Assembly: GCA_015491935.1 (NCBI GenBank)
Contig: WGGB01000155.1
Location: 1-45,175, forward strand
Direction: 5' to 3'
Origin: Alteromonadaceae bacterium
GTDB taxonomy: Bacteria; Pseudomonadota; Gammaproteobacteria; Enterobacterales; Alteromonadaceae
Length of the DNA: 45,175 nucleotides
In this document: in pieces, positions 26,996 through 35,957 of the stretch
How positions within the stretch are numbered: position 1 is the stretch's first letter
How the letters are laid out: each line of letters starts with the position of its first letter
Program-made: the position numbers and the translations under genes
Notes under the pieces: model-generated
The model's input: the letters and a program-made list of their open reading frames with translations, nothing else
Told to the model about the DNA's origin: nothing
Databases searched by the model: none

Positions 26996-29800
26996 TTATT
27001 CAACAGTTAATGCATCATTAACCAGTGCTTGTTGTTCTTTAACATGTTCAGACATATAGCCAACAGCGGGTGCTGCCGAAGCACTACGTCCTGCATATGT
27101 TAAGTAATTCCCTTTAGGTATAGCATTTCTAAAATGATGCTGTGAGCAATACCAAGCACCTTGGTTTTGTGGCTCTTCTTGACACCAAACAAATTGCTCT
27201 ACATGTTGATAATCTTTTAAAATCTCTGCCATTTCTTTTTCAGGGAATGGATAAAGCTGCTCAACACGAACAATAGCAACATCAGTTTGTTCGTTTTTAC
27301 GACGTTGTTCTAATAACTCGTAATAAACTTTACCACTACAGAACACCACACGTTTAACATCACTTGATTTAATATCATCAATTTCACCAATTACATTTTT
27401 ATATTCACCACTGGCTAAGTCTTCTAATGAAGAAACCGCTAATGGGTGACGCAATAATGATTTAGGTGACATAACGATTAATGGACGACGCATAGGACGC
27501 ACCACTTGACGACGCAACATATTAAAAACTTGTGCCGGTGTTGATGGTACACAAACTTGCATATTATGATCGGCACACAACTGTAAATAACGTTCTAGTC
27601 TTGCTGATGAATGCTCAGGCCCTTGACCTTCAAAACCATGAGGTAATAAAACAGTTAAACCACATAAACGTCCCCATTTTTGTTCGCCCGAACTAATAAA
27701 TTGATCAAAGACGACTTGTGCACAGTTAGCAAAATCACCAAACTGAGCTTCCCAAATAGTTAAACCTTCTGGCTCGGCCGTTGTATATCCATATTCAAAC
27801 GCTAAAACTGAAACTTCTGAAAGTACTGAATCATATATATCAAAAGGTCCTTGGTCATCGGCTATATTTTGCAATGGTAAATAGGTACTACCATCATCTT
27901 GATTATGTAAAACAGCATGACGATGAAAAAAGGTACCACGACCAGCATCTTGACCAGTAAAACGTACTCGTCTACCTAATTCAACAATTGACGCATAAGC
28001 TAAATTTTCGGCCATCCCCCAATCGAGTGATTTTTCACCACGAGCCATTTTGGCGCGATCATCATAAATCTTTTTAACTCTCGACTGTAAAGGGTAACCA
28101 TCAGGAACATGACAAACCTTAGCAGCAAGCACTTTTAAATCGGCTATGGGTATTGCTTTATTATAATCATCATCCCAGTTATGACCAATATAAGGAGTCC
28201 AATCAACAGAATGCCCTGTCATCGGACGCCATTGCTCTACAGTACATTGTCCTTCATCGAGTAATTTACGATAAGTTGCAGTTAATAATGCAGATTCATC
28301 ACTGGTAATACTTTTTTCAGCAATTAATTTATCTGCATAAATTTGACGTGGCACAGGATGCTTTTTAACCACTTTATACATAATCGGCTGAGTTGCACTT
28401 GGTTCATCGGCTTCATTGTGACCATGGCGACGATAACAAACCAAATCGATAACGACATCACGCTTAAATTTATTACGATAATCTAAAGCCATTTGCGTGA
28501 CTAAAATAACCGCTTCAGGATCATCTGAATTTACGTGAAAAATAGGAGCCTGTACCATCTTAGCAATATCGGTACAATATTCTGTAGAGCGCGTATCTTG
28601 AGGATTTGAAGTGGTAAAACCTACCTGATTATTAGTCACAATGCGCACTGTACCACCCACTTTAAATGCGCGCGTTTGCGACATATTAAAGGTTTCTTGT
28701 ACAACACCTTGACCAGCAATTGCTGAATCACCATGAATCGTAATAGGTAAAACTAAATCTCCTTGCTCATCATCACGTCGATCTAAACGCGCACGTACTG
28801 ACCCTATAACCACGGGATTCACAATTTCAAGATGCGAAGGGTTAAAAGCGAGTGCTAAATGAACATTACCACCTGGCGTTAAAAAGTCAGAAGAATAACC
28901 TTGATGATATTTCACATCACCAGAACCTAATAAATCGTCATGCTTGCCACTAAATTCATCAAATAATTTAGCTGGGTTTTTCCCCATGACATTAACTAGC
29001 ACATTTAAACGCCCGCGATGCGCCATGCCAATAACTACTTCTTTAGTGCCATGCATACCAGCGCGGTTTATTAGCTCTTTTAACATAGGAACTAAAGCAT
29101 CACCGCCTTCGAGTGAAAAGCGTTTAGCACCAGGAAACTTTGCACCTAAATATTTTTCAATACCATCAGCCGCAATTAGCCCCTTTAAGACTTCAACTTT
29201 TTCACCTTTAGAGAGTTTTGCCTGCGCTTTGACCGATTCTATGCGTTGTTGTAACCAGCGCTTTTCATCTGTTGAGGTAATGTGCATATATTCAGCACCA
29301 ATAGAACCACAATAGGTGGTTTTTAGTGTTTCATATAGCTCGCCAAGCTTCATTGATTCTTGACCTACGGCTAGAGAACCAACTTTATATTCTTTGTCAA
29401 AATCATTTTCAGATAAATCATGATGAGCAAGTTGCAAATCACGTACCTGCTCACGCTGCCATAAACCTAATGGATCTAAATTAGCGTTTTGATGACCACG
29501 AAAACGAAATGAGTTAATGAGTTGTAATACTTTTACTTGCTTATTATCACCATCACTAGAGATAATAACCTGAGCTGCAGGTAATTTTGCTAATGCTTTA
29601 AATTCATCACGAATTTCAGAATGTTTATATTCAACATCAGCACCTTCAATTTTTGGGAGGTTTTGAAAAAATTCTCGCCACTGTGGGGACACAGACTGCG
29701 CATTTTCCAAATATAATTCGTATAATTCTTCGATATAAGTCGCGTTTGCGCCACTTAAATAAGAAGACTCTGTCCAAGCCTTCATGGTACTTTCAGGCAT
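26996..29800 (-). CDS. sucA: 2-oxoglutarate dehydrogenase E1
   Basis: 934 residues with the chosen start, against 933 in E. coli. The frame is open 11 codons further upstream, but ATG 29800 has AAAGGA about 7 nt before it and gives the family N-terminus (MPESTMKAWTESSYLSG). Typical motifs are GMAHRGRLNVLVNV, HGDSAIAGQGVVQET and the thiamine-diphosphate region containing NNQVGFTT. It decarboxylates 2-oxoglutarate and succinylates the E2 lipoyl groups. About 200 bp separate it from sdhB, with a hairpin and a candidate regulatory site, so sucAB probably has its own promoter. Confidence 0.96.
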   Translation of the reverse strand: MPESTMKAWTESSYLSGANATYIEELYELYLENAQSVSPQWREFFQNLPKIEGADVEYKHSEIRDEFKALAKLPAAQVIISSDGDNKQVKVLQLINSFRFRGHQNANLDPLGLWQREQVRDLQLAHHDLSENDFDKEYKVGSLAVGQESMKLGELYETLKTTYCGSIGAEYMHITSTDEKRWLQQRIESVKAQAKLSKGEKVEVLKGLIAADGIEKYLGAKFPGAKRFSLEGGDALVPMLKELINRAGMHGTKEVVIGMAHRGRLNVLVNVMGKNPAKLFDEFSGKHDDLLGSGDVKYHQGYSSDFLTPGGNVHLALAFNPSHLEIVNPVVIGSVRARLDRRDDEQGDLVLPITIHGDSAIAGQGVVQETFNMSQTRAFKVGGTVRIVTNNQVGFTTSNPQDTRSTEYCTDIAKMVQAPIFHVNSDDPEAVILVTQMALDYRNKFKRDVVIDLVCYRRHGHNEADEPSATQPIMYKVVKKHPVPRQIYADKLIAEKSITSDESALLTATYRKLLDEGQCTVEQWRPMTGHSVDWTPYIGHNWDDDYNKAIPIADLKVLAAKVCHVPDGYPLQSRVKKIYDDRAKMARGEKSLDWGMAENLAYASIVELGRRVRFTGQDAGRGTFFHRHAVLHNQDDGSTYLPLQNIADDQGPFDIYDSVLSEVSVLAFEYGYTTAEPEGLTIWEAQFGDFANCAQVVFDQFISSGEQKWGRLCGLTVLLPHGFEGQGPEHSSARLERYLQLCADHNMQVCVPSTPAQVFNMLRRQVVRPMRRPLIVMSPKSLLRHPLAVSSLEDLASGEYKNVIGEIDDIKSSDVKRVVFCSGKVYYELLEQRRKNEQTDVAIVRVEQLYPFPEKEMAEILKDYQHVEQFVWCQEEPQNQGAWYCSQHHFRNAIPKGNYLTYAGRSASAAPAVGYMSEHVKEQQALVNDALTVE

Positions 29801-29842
29801 TGCTAGTTCCTTTTCTAGGGTAAAAAGCAACAAAAAACAAAT

Positions 29843-29870
29843 GTAATTACTATAGTTAACTTGACGTTAA
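29843..29870. promoter_or_regulatory. Candidate ArcA-like site upstream of sucA
   Basis: GTTAA occurs at 29855 and again at 29866, exactly 11 bp apart, and a related GTAAT lies at 29843. ArcA-P sites in E. coli are direct repeats of a GTTAA-like core with 11-bp spacing, and ArcA represses sdh/suc genes without oxygen. It lies 43-70 bp upstream of the sucA start. In AT-rich DNA such words arise easily, so this is only a candidate. Confidence 0.3.
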
Positions 29871-29925
29871 TTATAAATAACTACCCAATAAATAAAACTT
29901 AACTAAACTACTATAATCATCGTAG

Positions 29926-29967
29926 AAAAATCAAGGACAAAATAATTTACTTTATCCTTGATTTTAA
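29926..29967 (-). terminator. Candidate terminator between sdhB and sucA
   Basis: Inverted repeat AAAATCAAGGA (29927-29937) and TCCTTGATTTT (29955-29965), 11 bp, with a 17-nt AT-rich loop. On the minus strand it lies ~35 bp after the sdhB stop and ends in a short T run. It would separate sdhCDAB from sucABCD at least partly. The long loop makes it moderate. Confidence 0.55.
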
Positions 29968-29999
29968 ATACTGAGCACTTTAATCGTTAATGGTAACGA

Positions 30000-30710
30000 T
30001 TAAACCGCCCTTTTTAATAACATTGACTTGATATGACCTATGGCTTTAGTTGGGTTTAGCCCTTTTGGACAAACATCAATACAGTTCATAATACCATGAC
30101 AACGAAATACACTATAAGAATCTTGTAAACCATCTAAACGTTCTTCAGTTGCCGTATCACGCGAATCAATTAAAAAGCGATAAGCGTGTAACAAACCTGC
30201 TGGACCGATAAATTTATCAGGGTTCCACCAAAATGAAGGACAAGAGGTTGAACAACAAGCACATAAAATACACTCATATAAACCATCTAGTTTTTCACGC
30301 TCAGCCGGTGATTGTAAATATTCACGTGCTGGAGGTTCATTACCATCATCAATCAAGTATGGCTTAATTTTTTCATATTGCTGATAAAATTGTGACAAAT
30401 CAATAACCAGATCGCGAATCACCGGTAAACCAGGTAACGGACGTAAGATGATTTTGCTCGCTTTAAGGTCTGATAATGGCGTAATACAAGCTAAACCATT
30501 TTTACCATTCATATTTAAACCGTCACTACCACACACACCTTCACGGCATGAACGACGAAATGATAACGTTGGATCTTGTTCTTTTAATAAAATAAGTGCA
30601 TCAAGCACCATTAAGTCAGAACCTTCAGGTACTTCAAGCTCATAATCTTTCATATGAGGTGCATCATCAACATCTGGATTATAACGATAGATAGAAAAAA
30701 CTTGTTTCAT
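30000..30710 (-). CDS. sdhB: Succinate dehydrogenase iron-sulfur subunit
   Basis: 236 residues, the same scale as E. coli SdhB. The [2Fe-2S] ligands are in [15 protein letters not shown] plus a later LAC; the [4Fe-4S] and [3Fe-4S] clusters use [16 protein letters not shown] and [17 protein letters not shown]. It carries electrons from the SdhA flavin to quinone at the SdhCD membrane anchor. It starts 11 nt after sdhA and is the last gene of sdhCDAB. Confidence 0.97.
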   Translation of the reverse strand: MKQVFSIYRYNPDVDDAPHMKDYELEVPEGSDLMVLDALILLKEQDPTLSFRRSCREGVCGSDGLNMNGKNGLACITPLSDLKASKIILRPLPGLPVIRDLVIDLSQFYQQYEKIKPYLIDDGNEPPAREYLQSPAEREKLDGLYECILCACCSTSCPSFWWNPDKFIGPAGLLHAYRFLIDSRDTATEERLDGLQDSYSVFRCHGIMNCIDVCPKGLNPTKAIGHIKSMLLKRAV

Positions 30711-30721
30711 GATAATGCTCC

Positions 30722-32488
30722 TTAGTAATGACGGTCAAATGGCATGAACGCATCACGCATTTTCGGTGAAAAATTAACACTGCGACGTGTCATTGACTCA
30801 GATGAAGGTTGATAAATACTGTGACATAACCAGTTTTCATCATCACGATCAGGGAAATCAACACGAGAATGAGCACCACGAGATTCAGTACGAAAGTTAG
30901 CCGCATGAGCTGAAGCAATAGCGGTTTCCATCATGTTATCAAGCTCTAAACATTCAATACGCTGAGTATTAAAATCAGATGATTTATCGTCTAATTTTGC
31001 TATTTTCAAACGTTCGCGAATTTCAGTTAATTCAGTAAGACCTTTTGCCATCGTTTCACCTTCACGGAATACCGAGAAGTGAATTTGCATACAATGCTGC
31101 ATATCTTTACGAATTTGTACTGGATCTTCACCTTTTTCACTGGTTTCCCAACGATTTAAGCGTGATAAGCTTTGTTCTAAATCTGAACTAGAAGCCGCTT
31201 TTGATTCACCCGCATCATTTAAGTAAGTTCCTAAGAAATTACCCGCAGAACGACCAAAGACCACGATATCAAGTAATGAATTACCCCCTAAGCGATTACC
31301 ACCATGAACAGATACACTAGCACATTCACCAACCGCAAATAAACCGTCAACAATATGGTCATTACCTTCATCATCAAGACGAATTGCTTGTCCATGAATG
31401 TTGGTAGGAATACCCCCCATTTGATAATGACACGTTGGTACTACGGGGATCGGTTCTTCTGCTGGATCAATATGAGCAAATGTTTTCGATAAATCACAAA
31501 CGCCAGGAAGCTGTTTGTTCAAGGTTTCGCGGCCTAAATGATCTAATTTAAGTTTAAGATGTGGACCTAAAGGACCGTCAAAACCACGTCCTTCAATTAT
31601 TTCTGTCATCATTGAACGAGCAACAACGTCACGACAGGCTAAATCTTTAGCATTAGGTGCATAACGTTCCATAAAACGCTCGCCATCTTTATTTAACAGA
31701 TAACCACCTTCACCACGACAGCCTTCGGTTACTAATACACCAGCACCAGCAATACCTGTTGGGTGAAATTGCCACATTTCCATGTCTTGTACGCCAATGT
31801 CAGCACGTAAGACCATACCAACACCGTCACCCGTGTTAATGTGAGCGTTAGTAGTCGATGAAAATATACGACCTGCCCCTCCTGTTGCCATAACCGTTGC
31901 TCGCGCTTTAAAGTAAACTACTTCACCTGTTTCAATACAAATAGCCGTAGTACCAACAACAACACCATCATCATTTTTTACTAAATCTAATGCATACCAT
32001 TCACTGTAAACATTGGTTTTATTTTTTACATTTTGTTGATACAACAAATGTAATAAAGCATGGCCTGTTCTATCAGCGGCAGCCGCTGTACGTGCGGCTT
32101 GTTCACCACCAAAATGGCGTGATTGACCGCCAAATGGGCGTTGATAAATTTTACCATTGTCAAAACGAGAAAAAGGCAATCCCATTTTTTCTAATTCTAT
32201 TATGGCTTCAGGCCCTGTTGAACACATATATTCAATCGCATCTTGATCGCCAATAAAGTCTGAGCCTTTAACGGTGTCATACATATGCTCTTGCCAGTCA
32301 TCTTCATGGGCATTACCTAAAGCAACGGTAATACCACCTTGAGCAGAAACAGTGTGTGAGCGAGTTGGAAATACTTTTGAGATCAAAGCACAAGATTTGC
32401 CTGACTTTGATATAGCTAATGCAGCGCGCATACCTGCGCCACCTGCGCCAATTACGATGGCGTCAAATTCTCTTACTGGAACGTTCAC
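30722..32488 (-). CDS. sdhA: Succinate dehydrogenase flavoprotein subunit
   Basis: 588 residues. The FAD-binding [11 protein letters not shown] lies at the N-terminus, the covalent flavin His is in [11 protein letters not shown], and the substrate-binding and catalytic segments include [21 protein letters not shown] and [20 protein letters not shown]. It oxidises succinate to fumarate. The start is a GTG (32488-32486) immediately after the sdhD stop, with GGGGTG inside the sdhD end as ribosome site; E. coli SdhA aligns from this position (xxPVREFDA). Confidence 0.97.
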   Translation of the reverse strand: MNVPVREFDAIVIGAGGAGMRAALAISKSGKSCALISKVFPTRSHTVSAQGGITVALGNAHEDDWQEHMYDTVKGSDFIGDQDAIEYMCSTGPEAIIELEKMGLPFSRFDNGKIYQRPFGGQSRHFGGEQAARTAAAADRTGHALLHLLYQQNVKNKTNVYSEWYALDLVKNDDGVVVGTTAICIETGEVVYFKARATVMATGGAGRIFSSTTNAHINTGDGVGMVLRADIGVQDMEMWQFHPTGIAGAGVLVTEGCRGEGGYLLNKDGERFMERYAPNAKDLACRDVVARSMMTEIIEGRGFDGPLGPHLKLKLDHLGRETLNKQLPGVCDLSKTFAHIDPAEEPIPVVPTCHYQMGGIPTNIHGQAIRLDDEGNDHIVDGLFAVGECASVSVHGGNRLGGNSLLDIVVFGRSAGNFLGTYLNDAGESKAASSSDLEQSLSRLNRWETSEKGEDPVQIRKDMQHCMQIHFSVFREGETMAKGLTELTEIRERLKIAKLDDKSSDFNTQRIECLELDNMMETAIASAHAANFRTESRGAHSRVDFPDRDDENWLCHSIYQPSSESMTRRSVNFSPKMRDAFMPFDRHY

Positions 32489-32881
32489 TTATACACCCCA
32501 CACAATTAAAGCGCCTGCAAAAAAATAAACAAGCACAAGAATAGTTAAAATAAATTGTAAAACACCGCGAACAAAACCCGGTTCTATATTTTTAGATGCG
32601 CCAAAAACGCCATGTAAAAATGCAGGTTTTACATAATCAGATAATACTTGCCAAATACCAATCCAAAGATGAATTAATAATGAAATAAGCGCTAGCATGG
32701 TAAAAATCTTAACACCCATGTTAGCAAAGAAACCATGCCATACAGCATAAGTTACTTCAGATGTGCTAATAAAGAAATATGCGATAAATAAGGTATAAAG
32801 CGTGAGAACAATTGCGCTTGTTCTTATTAAAATAAAATCATGTACGCCAGTTCGGCCTACAGTTGCAGCATTGTTTACCAT
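32489..32881 (-). CDS. sdhD: Succinate dehydrogenase membrane anchor subunit
   Basis: 130 residues. Three membrane helices are seen, with the haem-region LLIHLWIGIWQVLSDYVK in the second. I start it at ATG 32881 (MVNNAATVGRTGVHDFIL), which matches the E. coli N-terminus; the frame is open 12 codons further upstream, but that stretch lies within sdhC. It overlaps the sdhC end by 7 bp. With SdhC it binds haem b and quinone in the inner membrane. Confidence 0.95.
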   Translation of the reverse strand: MVNNAATVGRTGVHDFILIRTSAIVLTLYTLFIAYFFISTSEVTYAVWHGFFANMGVKIFTMLALISLLIHLWIGIWQVLSDYVKPAFLHGVFGASKNIEPGFVRGVLQFILTILVLVYFFAGALIVWGV

Positions 32882-33249
32882 AACCAAACCCCTGCTAAAA
32901 TAGTGAATATTAACCAAAGTGCCATAATTAATTTGGCGGTAGCATTACCAGAATCTAATTCTTCAAAATGCCCTAAGTCCATAAATATATGACGAATGCC
33001 GCCAAGTAAGTGATAACTCAGTGCCGAAATAATTCCTAGCATGATAATTTTAAAGAATACGCCGTCAAGTAATGATTTTACTTGAGCAAATCCTTCAGCA
33101 GAAGATAATGATATAGATAGAGTCCACAATAAAATACCTATAGCAAATGCCATAATAACACCAGAAACACGGTGTAAAATAGAAGCATTGGCTGCAGCGT
33201 GCATTTTTATTGTAGTCAGGTCGAGGTTTACTGGACGTTGTTTTTTCAC
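32875..33249 (-). CDS. sdhC: Succinate dehydrogenase cytochrome b556 subunit
   Basis: 124 residues with three membrane helices. The family signatures are KKQRPVNLDL at the start, SILHRVSGV, and the haem-ligand region SYHLLGGIRHIFMDLGH. The start is a GTG at 33249: the frame upstream is closed by TAG four codons earlier, and E. coli SdhC aligns from VKKQRPVNL. First gene of sdhCDAB, diverging from gltA. A perfect 23-bp palindrome lies 26 bp upstream. Confidence 0.95.
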   Translation of the reverse strand: MKKQRPVNLDLTTIKMHAAANASILHRVSGVIMAFAIGILLWTLSISLSSAEGFAQVKSLLDGVFFKIIMLGIISALSYHLLGGIRHIFMDLGHFEELDSGNATAKLIMALWLIFTILAGVWLW

Positions 33250-33679
33250 GATTGTTGCCTAAAGAGTTCTAAGTTATATTCAAAGTCTTTGAATATATTA
33301 GTCTTCAACTTTATTTTTTGCTACTCTAATTGACCGAAATCAAGTTTTAAGAGTAACCCCCTACGAATTTATGCTTTATAATAACAATATGCTTGTTAAA
33401 TCTAACAAAATAAAGATAAACCTTCTTGATTATATAGAGCAGATAGCAGAATTACAAATAAGGAATGTCGAATTCCTTGTATTTTTAAAGGCTTGCGATT
33501 AATTATTAACCGCCATATTTGTGTATAGTGACTATTCACAACACTGATATAGATTTAAATTGACTTTATAGGTGTGTTTTAGAGTAAAATGCCTATAATT
33601 TTATATTCACAAAACTTAACTAAATTTTCATTTTTTTTAGAATTTTAGTCTTAGGTGTTAACGATAGAGGAATAAAAAC
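33250..33679. other. Divergent sdhC-gltA regulatory region
   Basis: A 430-bp gap between divergent TCA operons, so it should hold both promoters. Seen in it are the 23-bp palindrome next to sdhC (33275-33297), TTGTTA-AATC-TAACAA at 33393-33408, and AAGGAAT-GTCGA-ATTCCTT at 33460-33478. A weak gltA promoter candidate is TTGACT (33560) with TAAAAT (33585), but its 19-bp spacing is long. A gltA ribosome site AGAGGA lies just before the ATG. No coding frame is present. Confidence 0.6.
33275..33297. promoter_or_regulatory. Perfect 23-bp palindrome upstream of sdhC
   Basis: Arms TATATTCAAAG and CTTTGAATATA are exact inverse complements around a single T. It lies 26 bp before the sdhC GTG, between the likely promoter and the coding region. 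The single-base centre argues for a protein operator rather than an RNA hairpin, though a smaller hairpin is possible. I do not recognise the word as a known operator. Confidence 0.55.
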
Positions 33680-34966
33680 ATGGCTGAAACTAAAGCCTCA
33701 CTCAGTATTGAAGGTAAAGAAATCATTGAATTACCTGTTCTTTCTGGAACAGCGGGCAATGATGTAATTGATATACGTACGTTAGGAAGCTCAGGCTATT
33801 TCACTCATGATCCCGGCTTTATGGCAACATCATCTTGTGAATCTCAAATTACTTTTATTGACGGTGCTAAAGGTATATTGCAGCATCGTGGTTATGCTAT
33901 TGATGATTTAGCCAAAAAAGCTGATTATCTAGAAGTTTGTTATATTTTGCTTAATGGTGATGCGCCAACTAAATCTCAATATGATGAATTTAAAGCTAAA
34001 ATAACTCATCACACTATGGTTCATGAAAAACTAGCTCACTTTTTTCATGGCTTTTTACCTGATGCACATCCAATGGCAATGGTTTGTGGTGTTGTTGGCG
34101 CTTTATCTTCATTTTATCATAGTGATTTAGATATTAATGATCCCGCACAACGTATGCGTAGTGCACATCGTCTCATTGCAAAAATGCCGACTATTGCTGC
34201 GATGACGTACAAATATAGCATAGGTCAACCTTTTGTTTATCCACGTAATGACTTAACTTATGCAGAAAACTTTTTGCATATGATGTTCTCGGTTCCTGCC
34301 GAAGAATATAAAATAAGTTCTATTATTTCTCGTGCAATGGATAGAATATTTATTCTACATGCAGATCACGAACAAAATGCTTCAACATCAACAGTGCGTT
34401 TAGCTGGTTCATCTGGCGCAAACCCTTATGCTTGTATCGCCGCTGGAGCCGCTTCATTATGGGGTCCTGCTCATGGTGGTGCTAACGAAGCTTGTTTAAA
34501 TATGTTAGAAGAAATTGGTTCTATTGAACATATTCCAGAATACATCGCTAAAGCGAAAGATAAAAATGACCCATTCCGCTTAATGGGCTTTGGTCATCGT
34601 GTTTATAAAAACTTCGATCCTCGTGCCACGGTAATGCGTGAAACTTGTCATGATGTATTAAAAGAGTTAAATATTAGCGATCCTTTACTTGATGTAGCAA
34701 TGGAACTAGAACGCATCGCACTTGAAGATGAATATTTCGTTTCTAAAAAACTTTATCCTAATGTAGATTTCTATTCAGGTATTATTTTAAAAGCAATAGG
34801 CATTCCTACCAGTATGTTTACTGTTATTTTTGCTATGGCTCGTACTGTTGGTTGGGTTAGTCATTGGGATGAAATGCTGTCACAACCGGGGCAAAAAATT
34901 GGTCGTCCTCGTCAATTATATACAGGTGAAATTAACCGAGAATTTACACCATTAAAAGATAGATAA
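33680..34966 (+). CDS. gltA: Citrate synthase (type II)
   Basis: 428 residues, full length for the hexameric gammaproteobacterial type. Catalytic segments are [14 protein letters not shown] and [13 protein letters not shown] (both with active-site His) and [13 protein letters not shown] (Asp). It condenses acetyl-CoA with oxaloacetate, the entry step of the TCA cycle whose later enzymes are encoded divergently. AGAGGA lies 8-9 nt before the ATG. A strong terminator follows. Confidence 0.97.
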   Translation: MAETKASLSIEGKEIIELPVLSGTAGNDVIDIRTLGSSGYFTHDPGFMATSSCESQITFIDGAKGILQHRGYAIDDLAKKADYLEVCYILLNGDAPTKSQYDEFKAKITHHTMVHEKLAHFFHGFLPDAHPMAMVCGVVGALSSFYHSDLDINDPAQRMRSAHRLIAKMPTIAAMTYKYSIGQPFVYPRNDLTYAENFLHMMFSVPAEEYKISSIISRAMDRIFILHADHEQNASTSTVRLAGSSGANPYACIAAGAASLWGPAHGGANEACLNMLEEIGSIEHIPEYIAKAKDKNDPFRLMGFGHRVYKNFDPRATVMRETCHDVLKELNISDPLLDVAMELERIALEDEYFVSKKLYPNVDFYSGIILKAIGIPTSMFTVIFAMARTVGWVSHWDEMLSQPGQKIGRPRQLYTGEINREFTPLKDR

Positions 34967-34997
34967 ACTCTTTTAAGTTTATTTTATTTTTAATCAT

Positions 34998-35022
34998 TAA
35001 AGCCGCATTAGCGGCTTTTTTA
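34998..35022 (+). terminator. Rho-independent terminator of gltA
   Basis: AAAGCCGC (34999-35006), a 4-nt loop ATTA, then GCGGCTTT continuing into a T run. It lies about 32 bp after the gltA stop. Confidence 0.9.
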
Positions 35023-35036
35023 TTATCACTGTTTTA

Positions 35037-35065
35037 CTGTAAGAGCGGTTTTAACCGCGATTTTA
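35037..35065. repeat. REP-like palindrome upstream of tcdA
   Basis: TGTAAGAGCGGTTTTAACCGCGATTTT contains GCGGTT-TT-AACCGC and resembles the Pseudomonas-type REP word (GTAGGAGCGGCTTTAGCCGCGA). It lies between the gltA terminator and tcdA. It could be a dispersed repeat or a second hairpin. TATAAT follows at 35069 and may be the tcdA -10 box. Confidence 0.45.
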
Positions 35066-35106
35066 TTATATAATTTACCTTCATATTCTTATTTTTTAAA
35101 ATTTTT

Positions 35107-35916
35107 ATGTCAGATTATCAATTACGTTTCGGCGGTATCGCTCGCCTTTATGGGCAGCATGGTTTAGCTAAATTACAACAAGCACATTTTTGTGTGGTTG
35201 GCATAGGTGGTGTTGGTTCATGGGTAGCAGAAGCACTTGCTCGTAATGGCATTGGCAATATCACCTTAATAGATCTTGATGATATATGTATAAGTAATAC
35301 TAACCGTCAAATTCATGCCCTCACAAATACCATTGGTATGAGTAAGGTTGAGGTAATGAGTGAGCGTATTAAAGCAATTAATCCTGAATGCCAAGTAAAC
35401 CCTATAGAAGATTTTGTTACTTTAGATAATTTAGCACCGCTATTTAAAACAACCACTAAATTTAGTTATGTGATCGATGCTATCGACTCAGTTAATATAA
35501 AATCAGCGTTAATTGCTTTTTGTAAGCGCAATAAGTTACCGATAATCACTGTTGGGGGTGCTGGTGGACAAACAGATCCCAGTAAAATTGAAATTTGTGA
35601 CTTAAGTAAAACTTATCAAGATCCACTATTAGCTAAAGTTAAAAATCAATTACGTCGCGAATATAACTTTCCTCGTGCAGATCTCGCTAAAGCTAGCAAA
35701 CGCAAATTCTCAATTGATGCGGTTTTTTCAACAGAACAATTATCTTATCCAACAACTGACGGTGAAGTCTGTCATGCAAAACAACAAGCAAACAACGAAG
35801 GTGGTGCAATGCGTTTAGATTGTAGCAGTGGCTTTGGCGCAGCAACTCATGTAACCGCGAGCTTTGCCTTTTTTGCCGTTGCTCACAGTATTAAAAAATA
35901 TTTACAAAGGAAATGA
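35107..35916 (+). CDS. tcdA: tRNA threonylcarbamoyladenosine dehydratase
   Basis: 269 residues of the E1-like/ThiF superfamily. The ATP-binding GIGGVGSWVAEALARNGIG is at the N-terminus, followed by LIDLDDICISNTNRQIHAL and VIDAIDSVNIKSALI. It closes N6-threonylcarbamoyladenosine at tRNA position 37 to its cyclic form. In E. coli the protein (CsdL/YgdL) works with the CsdA-CsdE sulfur system; here it converges on a gene that encodes CsdA and CsdE as one chain. No clear ribosome site precedes the ATG. Confidence 0.93.
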   Translation: MSDYQLRFGGIARLYGQHGLAKLQQAHFCVVGIGGVGSWVAEALARNGIGNITLIDLDDICISNTNRQIHALTNTIGMSKVEVMSERIKAINPECQVNPIEDFVTLDNLAPLFKTTTKFSYVIDAIDSVNIKSALIAFCKRNKLPIITVGGAGGQTDPSKIEICDLSKTYQDPLLAKVKNQLRREYNFPRADLAKASKRKFSIDAVFSTEQLSYPTTDGEVCHAKQQANNEGGAMRLDCSSGFGAATHVTASFAFFAVAHSIKKYLQRK

Positions 35917-35919
35917 GTT

Positions 35920-35946
35920 GTCGTGCCTCGCTACGCTCGTGACGAC
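35920..35946. repeat. Palindromic REP-like element between tcdA and csdA-csdE
   Basis: An imperfect inverted repeat: GTCGTGCCTCGC and CTCGTGACGAC around TACG. It fills most of the 41-bp gap between two convergent genes, overlapping neither, and is much more GC-rich than its surroundings. It may act as a two-way terminator or be a dispersed repeat; CTCGCTACGCTCG words occur as repeats in many bacteria. Confidence 0.5.
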
Positions 35947-35957
35947 CGACAAAAGAG

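Noticed and set aside
28944..29315. A 123-codon plus-strand frame
   Set aside because: Antisense to conserved sucA sequence; no ribosome site or recognisable motif.
33460..33478. Inverted repeat AAGGAAT-GTCGA-ATTCCTT in the gltA-sdhC gap, considered as terminator or operator
   Set aside because: Seven-base arms in AT-rich DNA are expected by chance, the T run is short, and neither flanking gene is transcribed towards it.
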